This document shows positions 1 through 7,998 of a DNA stretch of 64,000 bases, one piece after another. The stretch is from the NCBI GenBank assembly GCA_016744015.1, contig JADGFD010000007.1:1-64000 (forward strand). The letters run 5' to 3'. The notes under the pieces were generated by a model. That model was not told where the DNA came from, searched no databases, and saw only the letters and a program-made list of their open reading frames with translations. The position numbers and the translations under genes are program-made. Every line of letters begins with the position of its first letter. Position 1 is the first letter of the stretch. Source of the stretch: Paracoccaceae bacterium (GTDB lineage: Bacteria > Pseudomonadota > Alphaproteobacteria > Rhodobacterales > Rhodobacteraceae).

Positions 1-78
1 TCGCCTGCGGCTCGGCAGGGGCTTTGCCCCTCTGCGCAAGCGCATTCACCCCAGAGTATTTGGCAAAGAAGAATGAAA
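1..78. repeat. Dispersed GC-rich intergenic repeat, copy A1
   Basis: This stretch is nearly identical to positions 3398-3475: only a few differences over about 78 bases. It holds a hairpin (AGGGGC-TTT-GCCCCT) followed by a conserved tail CCCCAGAGTATTTGG and an A/G-rich end. It lies just past the 3' end of the glutaryl-CoA dehydrogenase gene and may extend left beyond the window. A shorter relative lies at 60694-60750. Confidence 0.8.
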
Positions 79-1293
79 TTAGAAGAACGCCTGAATGCCG
101 GTTTGGGCGCGGCCAAGAATGAGCGCGTGCACATCATGCGCGCCTTCATAGGTATTGACCGTTTCGAGGTTGACCATATGGCGCATGACTTGGAACTCTT
201 CGGAAATGCCGTTGCCGCCGTGCATATCGCGCGCCATGCGGGCGATATCCAGCGCTTTGCCGCAGTTATTACGCTTGATCATCGAGATCATTTCTGGCGC
301 GGCGCGGCCTTCATCCATCAGGCGGCCAACCCGCAGGCAGGCTTGCAGCCCGAGCGTGATTTCTGTTTGCATATCGGCGATTTTTTTCTGGTAAAGCTGG
401 GTGCCCGCGAGTGGTTTGCCAAATTGTTTGCGATCGAGGCCGTATTGCCGTGCAGCGTGCCAGGCAAATTCGGCGGCCCCCAGCACCCCCCATGCGATAC
501 CATACCGCGCGCGGTTAAGGCAGCCAAACGGGCCTTTTAGCCCTTCTACATTTGGCAGCAAAGCATCTTCGGACACCTCGACATTTTGCAATACAATCTC
601 GCCTGTAATAGACGCACGCAAGCTCAGCTTACCACCGATTTTCGGGGTGCTTAGGCCTTTCATACCCTTTTCCAGCACAAAACCCTTGATCTTGCCGCCA
701 TGGGCCTCTGACTTGGCCCAAACAACAAACACATCAGCGATCGGGCTGTTTGAAATCCACATTTTGGCGCCGTTCAGCACATAGCCGCCGTCCACCTGTT
801 TGGCTACGGTTTTCATACTGCCGGGGTCTGAGCCGGCATCTGGCTCAGTTAGGCCAAAGCAGCCGATCAGCGTGCCAGCGGCCAGTCCGGGCAGGTATTT
901 TTTGCGTTGTTCTTCTGTGCCGTAAGCATAAATTGGATACATCACGAGGCTGCTTTGCACTGACATCATCGAGCGATAACCGCTATCGACCCGCTCGACT
1001 TCGCGCGCCACAAGGCCATAAGATACATAGCTGCCGCTCAGCCCACCATATTCTTCAGGAACGGTGATCCCTAGTAGGCCCATTTCGCCCATTTCGGCAA
1101 AAATCGACGGGTCGGTGTTTTCCTCGCGGAAAGCCTCTATCACCCGCGGTTGCAGCTTTTCTTGCGCATAGGCATGGGCGGCATCACGCATCATGCGCTC
1201 CTCGTCGGAGAGCTGATCATCAAACAGGAAAGGGTCTTCCCAGTTAAACGAGCTAAGGGAGGGGGCGCTTTGGGGAGAGAGGGTATGGGCCAT
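79..1293 (-). CDS. gcdH: Glutaryl-CoA dehydrogenase
   Basis: FAD enzyme of the acyl-CoA dehydrogenase family that oxidises and decarboxylates glutaryl-CoA to crotonyl-CoA in lysine, tryptophan and glutarate breakdown; cytoplasmic, passing electrons to ETF. At 404 residues it has the normal length. The family signature LTEPDAGSD lies near residue 148. The C-terminal [18 protein letters not shown] block is typical of GcdH rather than short-chain acyl-CoA dehydrogenases and contains the catalytic base, Glu383. The ATG at 1293 follows AAAGGA at 6 bases. It is transcribed alone, with a dispersed repeat directly after the stop. The remaining alternative is another acyl-CoA dehydrogenase of the same family. 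Confidence 0.93.
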   Translation of the reverse strand: MAHTLSPQSAPSLSSFNWEDPFLFDDQLSDEERMMRDAAHAYAQEKLQPRVIEAFREENTDPSIFAEMGEMGLLGITVPEEYGGLSGSYVSYGLVAREVERVDSGYRSMMSVQSSLVMYPIYAYGTEEQRKKYLPGLAAGTLIGCFGLTEPDAGSDPGSMKTVAKQVDGGYVLNGAKMWISNSPIADVFVVWAKSEAHGGKIKGFVLEKGMKGLSTPKIGGKLSLRASITGEIVLQNVEVSEDALLPNVEGLKGPFGCLNRARYGIAWGVLGAAEFAWHAARQYGLDRKQFGKPLAGTQLYQKKIADMQTEITLGLQACLRVGRLMDEGRAAPEMISMIKRNNCGKALDIARMARDMHGGNGISEEFQVMRHMVNLETVNTYEGAHDVHALILGRAQTGIQAFF

Positions 1294-1354
1294 AATCAGT
1301 CCTTTTGGAGGGAGTATGGCCCAGATGTATCAGTTTAAAATGCGCTGGCAATAG

Positions 1355-2080
1355 CTATTCTTCAGCGTCGCCCTTTGGCAGGTTAAACAGGCTGTCGGCA
1401 TCGACAGGCTTATCTTCTTCCGGTTTGTCACCCAGCGCAAAATTTTCGAGGCCGGAAACATTGGAGGGCATTGGGCGGTCTTCATCCATTTGCAGGCTTT
1501 GCTCGGTGGAAACCAGCTTCATGCGCTCTTCATCCGTCATAACCTCACCATTTTTGGCGGCCTTGGCAGCGGCCTTGGCAACAATCGTATCCAGCTCTAT
1601 CTGGCGGCACATACCAAGCGCCACAGGATCAATCGGCTGAATATTGGCGATATTCCAATGGGTGCGCTCGCGAATCGCCATGATTGTGGGTTTCGTGGTG
1701 CCAACGAGCTTGGAGATTTGGCCATCAGTCAGCTCGGGGTGGAACTTAACCAGCCACGCAATGGCGGCGGGGCGGTCTTGGCGCTTGGAAAGCGGGGTGT
1801 AGCGTGGGCCTTTGCGCTTAAGCTCGCCTTCAGAGGCGGGGTTAAACATCAGCTCCAACTTGGCTTTTGGATCTGCCTCAACGCGCTTGATTTCATCGGC
1901 CGTGAGTTGCTTATTGGCAACAGGGTCAAATCCCTTTACGCCAATGGCGACTTCGCCGTCAGCGATGCCGTTAACCTCCAGCTCATGCAGGCCGGTAAAG
2001 GCCGCGATCTGCTTGAAGTTGAGCGTTGTGTTGTCAATCAGCCATACAGCGGTGGCTTTGGGCATAAGTGGCAGCGCCAT
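1355..2080 (-). CDS. DUF1013 family regulator (TrcR-type)
   Basis: A 241-residue soluble protein of the DUF1013 family, which is widespread in alphaproteobacteria and named in some databases as cell-cycle transcriptional regulator TrcR. The diagnostic N-terminus (MALPLMPKATAVWLIDNT, then FTGLHELEVNGIADGE) is present, followed by a helix-turn-helix-like middle part (LTDGQISKLVGTTKPTIMAI, about residues 115-135) and an acidic, low-complexity C-terminus. The start is well fixed by AAAGGAG 7 bases upstream. It is divergent from the RNase T2 gene. The family assignment is firm; the regulatory role comes from what is known of the family and is not visible here. Confidence 0.88.
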   Translation of the reverse strand: MALPLMPKATAVWLIDNTTLNFKQIAAFTGLHELEVNGIADGEVAIGVKGFDPVANKQLTADEIKRVEADPKAKLELMFNPASEGELKRKGPRYTPLSKRQDRPAAIAWLVKFHPELTDGQISKLVGTTKPTIMAIRERTHWNIANIQPIDPVALGMCRQIELDTIVAKAAAKAAKNGEVMTDEERMKLVSTEQSLQMDEDRPMPSNVSGLENFALGDKPEEDKPVDADSLFNLPKGDAEE

Positions 2081-2181
2081 GGGAAACTCCTTTGGTCACG
2101 GTTGATCCCTTGCCGAAATCCCGGGTGCGCGAGGCGCTGTTTTAGGTTTTCGTGGGGGGAATTAGGCTCTATATAAGCCGT

Positions 2182-2832
2182 ATGATCAAAATGATAAAGC
2201 ACTTTATGTGCGCCGCCCTTATTGCCCTTTTCCCTGCGCCGCTTCTTGCTGATGGCGAGGCCGCGGGGGATTTTGACTATTACGTGTTGGCTTTAAGCTG
2301 GACTCCAAGCTGGTGCGAAGAAGCAGGGGATGACCGCGATGCCCCGCAATGCGAGATCGGACAGAATTTTGGCTTTGCGGTGCATGGGTTGTGGCCGCAA
2401 TATGAGGACGGCTGGCCGAGCTATTGCCGCACCGTTGAGCGCGACCCTTCGCGCGGGCAAACCAATGCGATGGCAGATTTGATGGGCTCTGGTGGCTCGG
2501 CCTGGTATCAGTGGAAAAAGCACGGGCGCTGTTCGGGGCTGCCCGCAAATGAATATTTCGAACTCGTCCGCGAAGCCTATGCCAGCGTTAACCGCCCGGC
2601 GGTGTTTCGGCAAATAGTAGACACTGTGATGCTACCGGCTTCTGTGGTTGAAGAGGCCTTTTTGGAAACCAACCCTACCTTTGAAGCCGACGGCGTAACG
2701 GTGACCTGCAAAGAAAACCGCATTCAAGAAGTGCGTATATGCCTGAACAGAGACCTTTCGCCACGGTTATGTGGGAGTGACACTCGCTGGGATTGTTTGA
2801 TGAGTAATGCCGATATGCCGCCAATCCGGTGA
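2182..2832 (+). CDS. Secreted ribonuclease T2 family protein
   Basis: A 216-residue protein with an N-terminal signal peptide (about residues 1-23, cut after LLADG), so probably periplasmic. RNase T2 enzymes cleave RNA to 3'-nucleotides through cyclic intermediates. The CAS I motif is intact (FAVHGLWPQ, His68). The CAS II motif reads WYQWKKHGRC: the second general His (His114) is kept, but the usual His-Glu before the Trp is Tyr-Gln here, so catalysis may be altered. Several Cys fit periplasmic disulphides. I prefer the ATG at 2182 to an in-frame GTG at 2152 because only the former gives a clean signal peptide. Confidence 0.85.
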   Translation: MIKMIKHFMCAALIALFPAPLLADGEAAGDFDYYVLALSWTPSWCEEAGDDRDAPQCEIGQNFGFAVHGLWPQYEDGWPSYCRTVERDPSRGQTNAMADLMGSGGSAWYQWKKHGRCSGLPANEYFELVREAYASVNRPAVFRQIVDTVMLPASVVEEAFLETNPTFEADGVTVTCKENRIQEVRICLNRDLSPRLCGSDTRWDCLMSNADMPPIR

Positions 2833-2843
2833 AGTGACTCTGG

Positions 2844-3328
2844 ACTCTGGCCTTGCTTGCCACGCCTGTGCATGCGCAGAAATTTGGCGCAGCAGGTGTG
2901 CCGCGCAGCTTGGCAGCGGCGCGCGATTATCCGGCGCTATTTGCGTATTTGGAAGATAATGGCATTGGCTTATTATTCCCGGCCCGCTCCTGTTTTCTGA
3001 GCTACCAATGGTGGCAGATACCGATGGCTTGCGACAAGTGCTTGCCTGCGCCGATGGTCACATAGCGGCGGTGAGCAATTTTGATAAACACCTTAGCCAG
3101 GACGTGGCTTTTGATATGGTGGCGCTGCTACATAATCTGTTCAAAGAGGTGGACCCTCAGCTCGATGTTATTATGGTGCACGCGCCCATCCCTAATGACA
3201 ATGATGTGGTGCCATCCACAGTGGAGCAGGCTGGGGAATCCGAGCTTATCATCTGGTGGGGCCAAGCAGCGCTTTTGGACGTTGGGCAAGCGCCATGGCC
3301 GGATATATTACGCCTGACCGCAAGATAA
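2844..3328 (+). pseudogene. Decayed gene for a secreted protein of unknown function
   Basis: From about 2844 one frame reads the end of a signal peptide and a mature N-terminus (LLATPVHAQKF, then PRSLAAARDYPALFAYLEDNGIGLLFP). The coherent reading moves to another frame near 2980 (GPLLFSELPMVADTD, then LRQVLACADGHIAAVSNFD) and continues to LDVIMVHAPIPNDND before becoming incoherent. There is no single open frame and no good start codon. I recall intact Rhodobacteraceae secreted proteins with this pattern (a GELLYP-like segment and VLMVHAPI), but I cannot name the function. The short spacing after the RNase gene suggests the two were once one transcription unit. Confidence 0.6.
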
Positions 3329-3397
3329 CGCCAAGCTTAACGGCTCCCGCCTGCCGGATGGTTTTGCTACGCAAAACACCGGCAGTTGGGCGTGGCC

Positions 3398-3475
3398 TCG
3401 CCTTCGGCTCGGCAGGGGCTTTGCCCCTCTGCGCAAGCGCATTCACCCCAGAGTATTTGGTAAAGAAGAATGAAG
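3398..3475. repeat. Dispersed GC-rich intergenic repeat, copy A2
   Basis: Second copy of the element at 1-78, same orientation. It lies in the decayed tail of the pseudogene and upstream of the 3' end of hslO. The hairpin AGGGGC-TTT-GCCCCT spans about 3414-3428. Between 3329 and 3546 there is no gene apart from this repeat. Confidence 0.8.
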
Positions 3476-3546
3476 TTGTCCCGCCAACACAGGCGCAGGT
3501 GGTTCGGGCGTGAGCTTGCAGACGGGGCAATGCTAGACGCGCCGCG

Positions 3547-4470
3547 TTAGGCATCTTTTCCCAAAGTTGCCGGGTCTAGCACATAATGGGTGCCGCAAAA
3601 CTGGCAATCGGCGGTCAGGGTGCCGGCATCTGTAGTCATGGTTTCGATATCTTTTGCGGAATAAATTGACATGCTTTGGCGGACTTTGTCTTCCGAGCAG
3701 GTGCAGCCAAAGCGGACAGGTTGCGGGTCATATATCCTTGGGGCGTCTTCGTGAAAGAGTCGGAATAGCAGCTCAGTCGGGCTGGTTTTTGGGCCGATCA
3801 TCTCATCTTGCTGCACGCTTTCCAGCATCATGGTGGCACGGTTCCAGTTTTCGGCATCGGCTTCGGTATCAACCGGCGTGGCCACCACTTTTAGCGGTGA
3901 GGCTTTGGGCATATGTTGCAAAACCACCCCCGCCGCGCGCCAGGTTTTGCCGTGAGCAATAGAGAGCGCAAAGCGGGTGGGGAGCTGCTCGGACTGGGCG
4001 AAATAGGTTTCGGCACAGCTGGCCAGCGAGCCAGCGTCGAGCGGGGTGATGCCCTGATAAGGGGCTTGCCCCGTGCCTTGGTCAATGAGCACGGCAAACA
4101 TGCCTTTGCCTATTTGAGAAAAAGGCGTGGCATCTCCAATGCGCGCTTCGTCGAAGCTGGCATAGGCGCGAATTTTTCCGGCTTCGCCATCGTCTTCGGG
4201 GGCGTAATAGTCGGTTGCGATGATTCTGATCGGGCCATTGCCGCGAATTTGCAGGCTGAGCTTGGCTTTAAAGCCAATAGTCTGGCCGATAAGCGCTGTG
4301 AGCACCACGGCCTCGGCCAGCAGATTTGCCACCGGCGACGGGTAATTATGCTGGTTCAAAATCTGGTTCAGCGCGCCATCTAATCGCACAAAACGGCCGC
4401 GAATATCGGCTTTGTCCAGCTGGAAGGGCAGCAGGCTATCATCCCACGCAACTTTTTCGGCAATGTTCAT
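3547..4470 (-). CDS. hslO: Redox-regulated chaperone Hsp33
   Basis: A 307-residue Hsp33 holdase, which binds unfolding proteins during oxidative stress. Zinc release and disulphide formation at four C-terminal cysteines switch it on; these are visible as FGCTCSED and ADCQFCGTHY. The N-terminal chaperone fold is recognisable (LLAEAVVLTALIGQTIGFKA). A longer frame opens at 4521, but AGGAG lies 8 bases before the ATG at 4470 and the protein then begins at the usual family position (MNIAEKVAWDD). The gene stands alone, divergent from the YCII/sigma pair; the roughly 150-base gap between them must carry both promoters. Confidence 0.93.
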   Translation of the reverse strand: MNIAEKVAWDDSLLPFQLDKADIRGRFVRLDGALNQILNQHNYPSPVANLLAEAVVLTALIGQTIGFKAKLSLQIRGNGPIRIIATDYYAPEDDGEAGKIRAYASFDEARIGDATPFSQIGKGMFAVLIDQGTGQAPYQGITPLDAGSLASCAETYFAQSEQLPTRFALSIAHGKTWRAAGVVLQHMPKASPLKVVATPVDTEADAENWNRATMMLESVQQDEMIGPKTSPTELLFRLFHEDAPRIYDPQPVRFGCTCSEDKVRQSMSIYSAKDIETMTTDAGTLTADCQFCGTHYVLDPATLGKDA

Positions 4471-4624
4471 ATCGGCTCCTATGCAAGCCTCGCAGATAGG
4501 GGGTTTTACCGTCTTTTTCAATGGAATCGTAAAAAACTTTGCACGAAGTGTAGAAAATGGCAGACTTCAACCGTCTATACTACAGGAGCGCATCAGCGGC
4601 TCTGGCAAAATAAAGGATTTTACG

Positions 4625-4966
4625 ATGCAATATATGGCACTTATTTATGCTGTTCCCAACGGAGAGCAGGATTATGAAGGAGATATGATGGCTGACTATG
4701 GCCAGTTTACGCAAGACGCGATCGCGGCCGGAGTGTATGTTAGCGGAGAAGCTCTGATGCCCGAAACAGATGCCAGCACCGTTAGAATGCGTGGTGGAAA
4801 AGCCCAGATAACCGACGGGCCTTTTGCGGAAACCAAGGAGACCCTTGGTGGCTATTATCTGTTGGAATGCGCTGATTTGGACGAGGCGATCACTTGGGCC
4901 GCTAAAATTCCATCTGCTAAATACGGCTGTGTCGAAGTGCGCCCTGTGATGGTTTTTGATCAGTGA
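4625..4966 (+). CDS. YCII/DGPF-domain protein paired with an ECF sigma factor
   Basis: A 113-residue YCII-related protein with the DGPF motif (ITDGPFAETKETLGGYYLLE). Such proteins form small alpha+beta barrels; those coded beside ECF42-type sigma factors are thought to take part in signalling, but their biochemical role is open. I chose the ATG at 4625, preceded by AAAGGA, over an upstream in-frame start that would add an unrelated 71-residue leader. The stop overlaps the GTG start of the sigma factor gene (GTGA), so the two are probably translated together. Confidence 0.88.
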   Translation: MQYMALIYAVPNGEQDYEGDMMADYGQFTQDAIAAGVYVSGEALMPETDASTVRMRGGKAQITDGPFAETKETLGGYYLLECADLDEAITWAAKIPSAKYGCVEVRPVMVFDQ

Positions 4967-6165
4967 TTCAGGCGGCACTCGCCCATGCCTTTAAGGCAGA
5001 TTCCGGGCGGGTGCTGGCGGCCCTGATTGCGCAGTTCCGTGATTTTGACTTGGCGGAAGAGGCGCTTCAGGATGCGATAATCGAGGCGGCACGGACATGG
5101 CCCCGCGATGGCACGCCGTCTAACACCAGCGCTTGGTTGCTGGCGGTGGCGCGGCGGCGTGCCCTTGACCGTATGCGCAAATTCGCAAGAGCGAAAGACG
5201 AGGCGGTGCTGCAAAACCTTGGCCTTTTGGCTGAGGACCAACCCGAGGATGAGGCAACGCAGGAGATACCGGACGAGCGCTTGCGGCTTATTTTTACCTG
5301 CTGCCATCCGGCGCTTGCTGAAGAGGCGCAGGTAGCGCTGACCTTGCGCACGCTTTGCGGGCTAAGCGCGCGCGAGATTGCGCAGGCGTTTTTGGTGCCC
5401 CATGCCACTATGAACCAGCGCCTTACCCGCGCCAAAGCCAAAATCAGCAATGCGGGCATTCCTTATCGTGTGCCAGAGGGGCCAGAAATTGAGGCGCGGC
5501 TGGCGGCGGTGCTTTCGGTAATTTACCTGATTTTCAATGCAGGCTATGCGCCGCGAAACCCCGTTCTTTCAGCCGAGGCGCTGCGGCTTTGCGAGGTGGT
5601 GCACCAGTTGCAGCCCTTGCCGGAAACGGCAGGGTTATGGGCCTTGATGAGCCTTCATATGGCGCGTGATCCTGCACGGCTGGACGCGGATAACACTTTG
5701 ATTTCCCTAAAAGACCAGAATCGCGCCTTGTGGGATCACCCCGCCATTGCCCGCGCCAAAACCCGCCTTTTGCATGCGCTGGCGCAAAGCCGCCCCGGAC
5801 CTTACCAGATTCAGGCCGCCATTAGCGCATTGCATTGTGAGGCTGAAAGCTGGGCCACAACCGACTGGGCGCAAATCAATGCGCTTTACGGCGCGCTTTA
5901 CAGGCTTTCACCCACGCCCGTTGTGGCGCTTAACCATGCGGTGGCCGAGGCCCATGCGGGCGAGCCAAAAGAGGCGCTGACCAAGCTTGGCGAACTACAA
6001 ATGGCGCTGGAGGGTTATCAGCCTTTTCACGCGGCACGGGCGGAATTGCTGGCGCAATGCGGTAAAATACCCGCAGCGCGACTCGAATATAAGCACGTGA
6101 TCAGCTTAACCATCGCACCGGAAGAACGCGCGTTTTTGCTTAAAAAACTATCAGAATTACCGTGA
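4963..6165 (+). CDS. ECF42-type RNA polymerase sigma factor with C-terminal TPR-like extension
   Basis: A 400-residue ECF sigma factor. Sigma region 2 lies at about residues 5-75 (DLAEEALQDAIIEAARTW, RRRALDRMRKFARAKDE) and region 4 at about 110-160 (ALTLRTLCGLSAREIAQAF, MNQRLTRAKAKI). The long helical C-terminal part (about 175-400, from IYLIFNAGYAP) is typical of the ECF42 group, where no anti-sigma factor is coded nearby and the extension itself controls activity. The preceding DGPF gene and the GTGA overlap are the standard neighbourhood. Target promoters, often including the DGPF gene itself, cannot be read here. Confidence 0.9.
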   Translation: MIQAALAHAFKADSGRVLAALIAQFRDFDLAEEALQDAIIEAARTWPRDGTPSNTSAWLLAVARRRALDRMRKFARAKDEAVLQNLGLLAEDQPEDEATQEIPDERLRLIFTCCHPALAEEAQVALTLRTLCGLSAREIAQAFLVPHATMNQRLTRAKAKISNAGIPYRVPEGPEIEARLAAVLSVIYLIFNAGYAPRNPVLSAEALRLCEVVHQLQPLPETAGLWALMSLHMARDPARLDADNTLISLKDQNRALWDHPAIARAKTRLLHALAQSRPGPYQIQAAISALHCEAESWATTDWAQINALYGALYRLSPTPVVALNHAVAEAHAGEPKEALTKLGELQMALEGYQPFHAARAELLAQCGKIPAARLEYKHVISLTIAPEERAFLLKKLSELP

Positions 6166-6196
6166 TTTCCAATGCCGATTGTGGCAATCTGCCCCG

Positions 6197-6652
6197 ATGA
6201 GACGATTTGGAAACAAGCCCGAAGCGGGCCGACAATACATCCCTCGTGTTGGGGTCTATGCGATTATCACCAAGGGTCGCGAGATATTGCTGACCGAGCA
6301 ATCTGACCCAAGCATGGCAACTGAAATCCAGCTGCCGGGCGGCGGGATAGACGCAGGTGAGCAGCGCTTGCCAGCATTGCACCGTGAGGCCTTTGAGGAA
6401 ACCGGCTGGAAAATCGCGCCGCGCCAACAGTTTGCAACTTACAAACGCTATACCTACATGCCGGAATACGATCTTTATGCGATGAAAATTGCCCACATCT
6501 TCCTGTGTCACGCGGTGCGCCGCTTGGGGCCGCCAAGCGAGCCGCATCATCGGGAAATATGGGCGCCGCTTGAGGCCGCGCCAGATATGCTGGGCCCCGC
6601 GGGGGATGCGCATTACTTGCGGCTGTTTAACCGGCTTTCCTTGAGCGGGTAA
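6197..6652 (+). CDS. NUDIX hydrolase
   Basis: A 151-residue NUDIX enzyme, which cleaves nucleoside-diphosphate-linked compounds. The full Nudix box is present: G-x5-E-x7-REAFEETGW, about residues 52-75 (GGGIDAGE ... REAFEETGWKI). Substrate is unknown; the N-terminus (RQYIPRVGVYAIITKGREI) is of the MutT-like type. The start at 6197 is the first ATG; the frame is open slightly further upstream without a good start. Its last 40 bases overlap tail-to-tail with the PAP2 gene. Confidence 0.87.
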   Translation: MRRFGNKPEAGRQYIPRVGVYAIITKGREILLTEQSDPSMATEIQLPGGGIDAGEQRLPALHREAFEETGWKIAPRQQFATYKRYTYMPEYDLYAMKIAHIFLCHAVRRLGPPSEPHHREIWAPLEAAPDMLGPAGDAHYLRLFNRLSLSG

Positions 6653-7308
6653 AACAGCGGGTAAAGCAAGCTAGCAACCAGCGTGCACAGCAGGATCGAG
6701 AGAAAGGTGTCACTCAAGAAATGCTGGCCAAAAGCCACCCGAAGCCCTGCGGTGAGCACCACTAGGGCCCCCAAGGCCAAGCCAAGCCAGCGCCGCCCGT
6801 TTTTCTGTAGCTTTGGCCATGCCAGAAAGGCAATTAGCAGGGCGGTGGTGGCAATGGCCCCGCCTTCGCCCGAGGTGAAGGAGCAGTTGAAATCACACTG
6901 GTCAGTGTAGACCCATGCGGGGGTAAAGGATTTGTCGCCACCAAATATGCTGATATCGGACGGGCGGGCGCGGCCCCAATAGGTTTTGAATATGCCATTC
7001 ACGAGGCCAAGCGGGCCAACAAGAATGACCACCAGTGAAAAGCCCCATGCCCGCAGGGGTTGGCGGCGCAGCAGGCGGATAATAAAGACAGCCAAAACAA
7101 AGAACGCAAAGGCATACATGCCATAAATTAGTGCTAGGCGGAGCGATTGCAGGAACGGCACTTCGTGCAGCCAGAAACCATCGCGGTAAAACAGGGAAGA
7201 GGTTTGAATATCGAGTGCCGGAAAGGCGAGAAACACCGCGCTGACCAAAAGCGTGGCGGCCAAAATCCAGCTTAGCTGGCGTAGATATGTCGGCATATTC
7301 ATGCGCAT
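6613..7308 (-). CDS. PAP2-family membrane phosphatase
   Basis: An integral membrane protein of about 231 residues with roughly six hydrophobic segments and the three phosphatase motifs of the PAP2 family: KTYWGRARP (motif 1), CSFTSGEGG (motif 2), and RVAFGQHFLSD (motif 3). Members remove phosphate from lipid phosphates such as phosphatidate, undecaprenyl-PP or lipid A. Motif 2 has Glu where most members have the acid/base His (SGH). The start is uncertain: ATGs at 7308, 7302 and 7296 are all possible, and none has a strong ribosome binding site. The 3' end overlaps the NUDIX gene by 40 bases on the other strand. Confidence 0.85.
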   Translation of the reverse strand: MRMNMPTYLRQLSWILAATLLVSAVFLAFPALDIQTSSLFYRDGFWLHEVPFLQSLRLALIYGMYAFAFFVLAVFIIRLLRRQPLRAWGFSLVVILVGPLGLVNGIFKTYWGRARPSDISIFGGDKSFTPAWVYTDQCDFNCSFTSGEGGAIATTALLIAFLAWPKLQKNGRRWLGLALGALVVLTAGLRVAFGQHFLSDTFLSILLCTLVASLLYPLFYPLKESRLNSRK

Positions 7309-7383
7309 TGTTTTGACAGGCGGATTGCAGATTTGCAAGAGGGGTCGCGGGCGCCTTATAAGAGGGCAACAAAGGAGATTTTT

Positions 7384-7926
7384 ATGCGTTTTTATTATCC
7401 CGCCGCTTTACTGGCCTTTTTGGGGGCTTGTGCCTCGCTCACGCAAGACCAGTGCCTGAATGCCAACTGGGAAAGCATCGGCTATAATGACGGCGCGCGC
7501 GGGCGGCTGGAAAGCTATGTGACGCGGCATTTTGATGCCTGTGCCAAGGTTGGGATAACGCCGGATGTGCAGGCTTGGCAAGCAGGGCGTGCGCGCGGCT
7601 TGCCACTATATTGCACCCCGAGCAATGCTTACAATGTGGGGCGCGCGGGCAATGACTTAAGCCCTGTTTGCCCATCTTACCAGCAGCGCTCATTGTATCA
7701 CAGCTGGGATTGGGGGCAGGAATATTATCTGATCACCCAGCAAATTTCGGAACTGGAACGCGAGGAGCGGGATATAAGGCGGCAGATCGCAACCGGTTTT
7801 GTGCCGCCAGTTACGCCGGAGCAATCATTGCTTCTCGCCAGCCTGAACGACCGGTTGCGCAGGATTGGCCATGAGATTAACCGGCTGGAGGACCGGCGTA
7901 GGCGCTATGCGTCAGCGCCCATCTAG
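7384..7926 (+). CDS. DUF2799 lipoprotein
   Basis: A 180-residue lipoprotein: signal sequence with lipobox LGAC at about residues 13-16, then a DUF2799-like body (CLNANWESIGYNDGARG, AWQAGRARGLPLYCTPSNAY, VGRAGNDLSPVCP). The C-terminal third is a charged coiled coil (about residues 118-175: ISELEREERDIRRQI, LNDRLRRIGHEINRLEDRRRR). Probably anchored to the inner or outer membrane facing the periplasm; function unknown. AAAGGAG stands 7 bases before the ATG. It is followed by two hairpins and then the convergent transglycosylase gene. Confidence 0.85.
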   Translation: MRFYYPAALLAFLGACASLTQDQCLNANWESIGYNDGARGRLESYVTRHFDACAKVGITPDVQAWQAGRARGLPLYCTPSNAYNVGRAGNDLSPVCPSYQQRSLYHSWDWGQEYYLITQQISELEREERDIRRQIATGFVPPVTPEQSLLLASLNDRLRRIGHEINRLEDRRRRYASAPI

Positions 7927-7935
7927 AAAGCGGAA

Positions 7936-7982
7936 TCGCGCCCAAAAGGGCGCGATAAGAGATAACCAAGCAAAGCTTGGCG
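7936..7982. terminator. Two hairpins between convergent genes, possible bidirectional terminator
   Basis: The first hairpin is an 8-bp perfect stem TCGCGCCC-AAAA-GGGCGCGA (7936-7955). The second is CCAAGC-AAA-GCTTGG (7968-7982). Both lie between the stops of the DUF2799 and transglycosylase genes. No long T-run follows on either strand, so termination is inferred from position and stem strength. Confidence 0.5.
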
Positions 7983-7998
7983 TGGGGATGGGCGCGCG

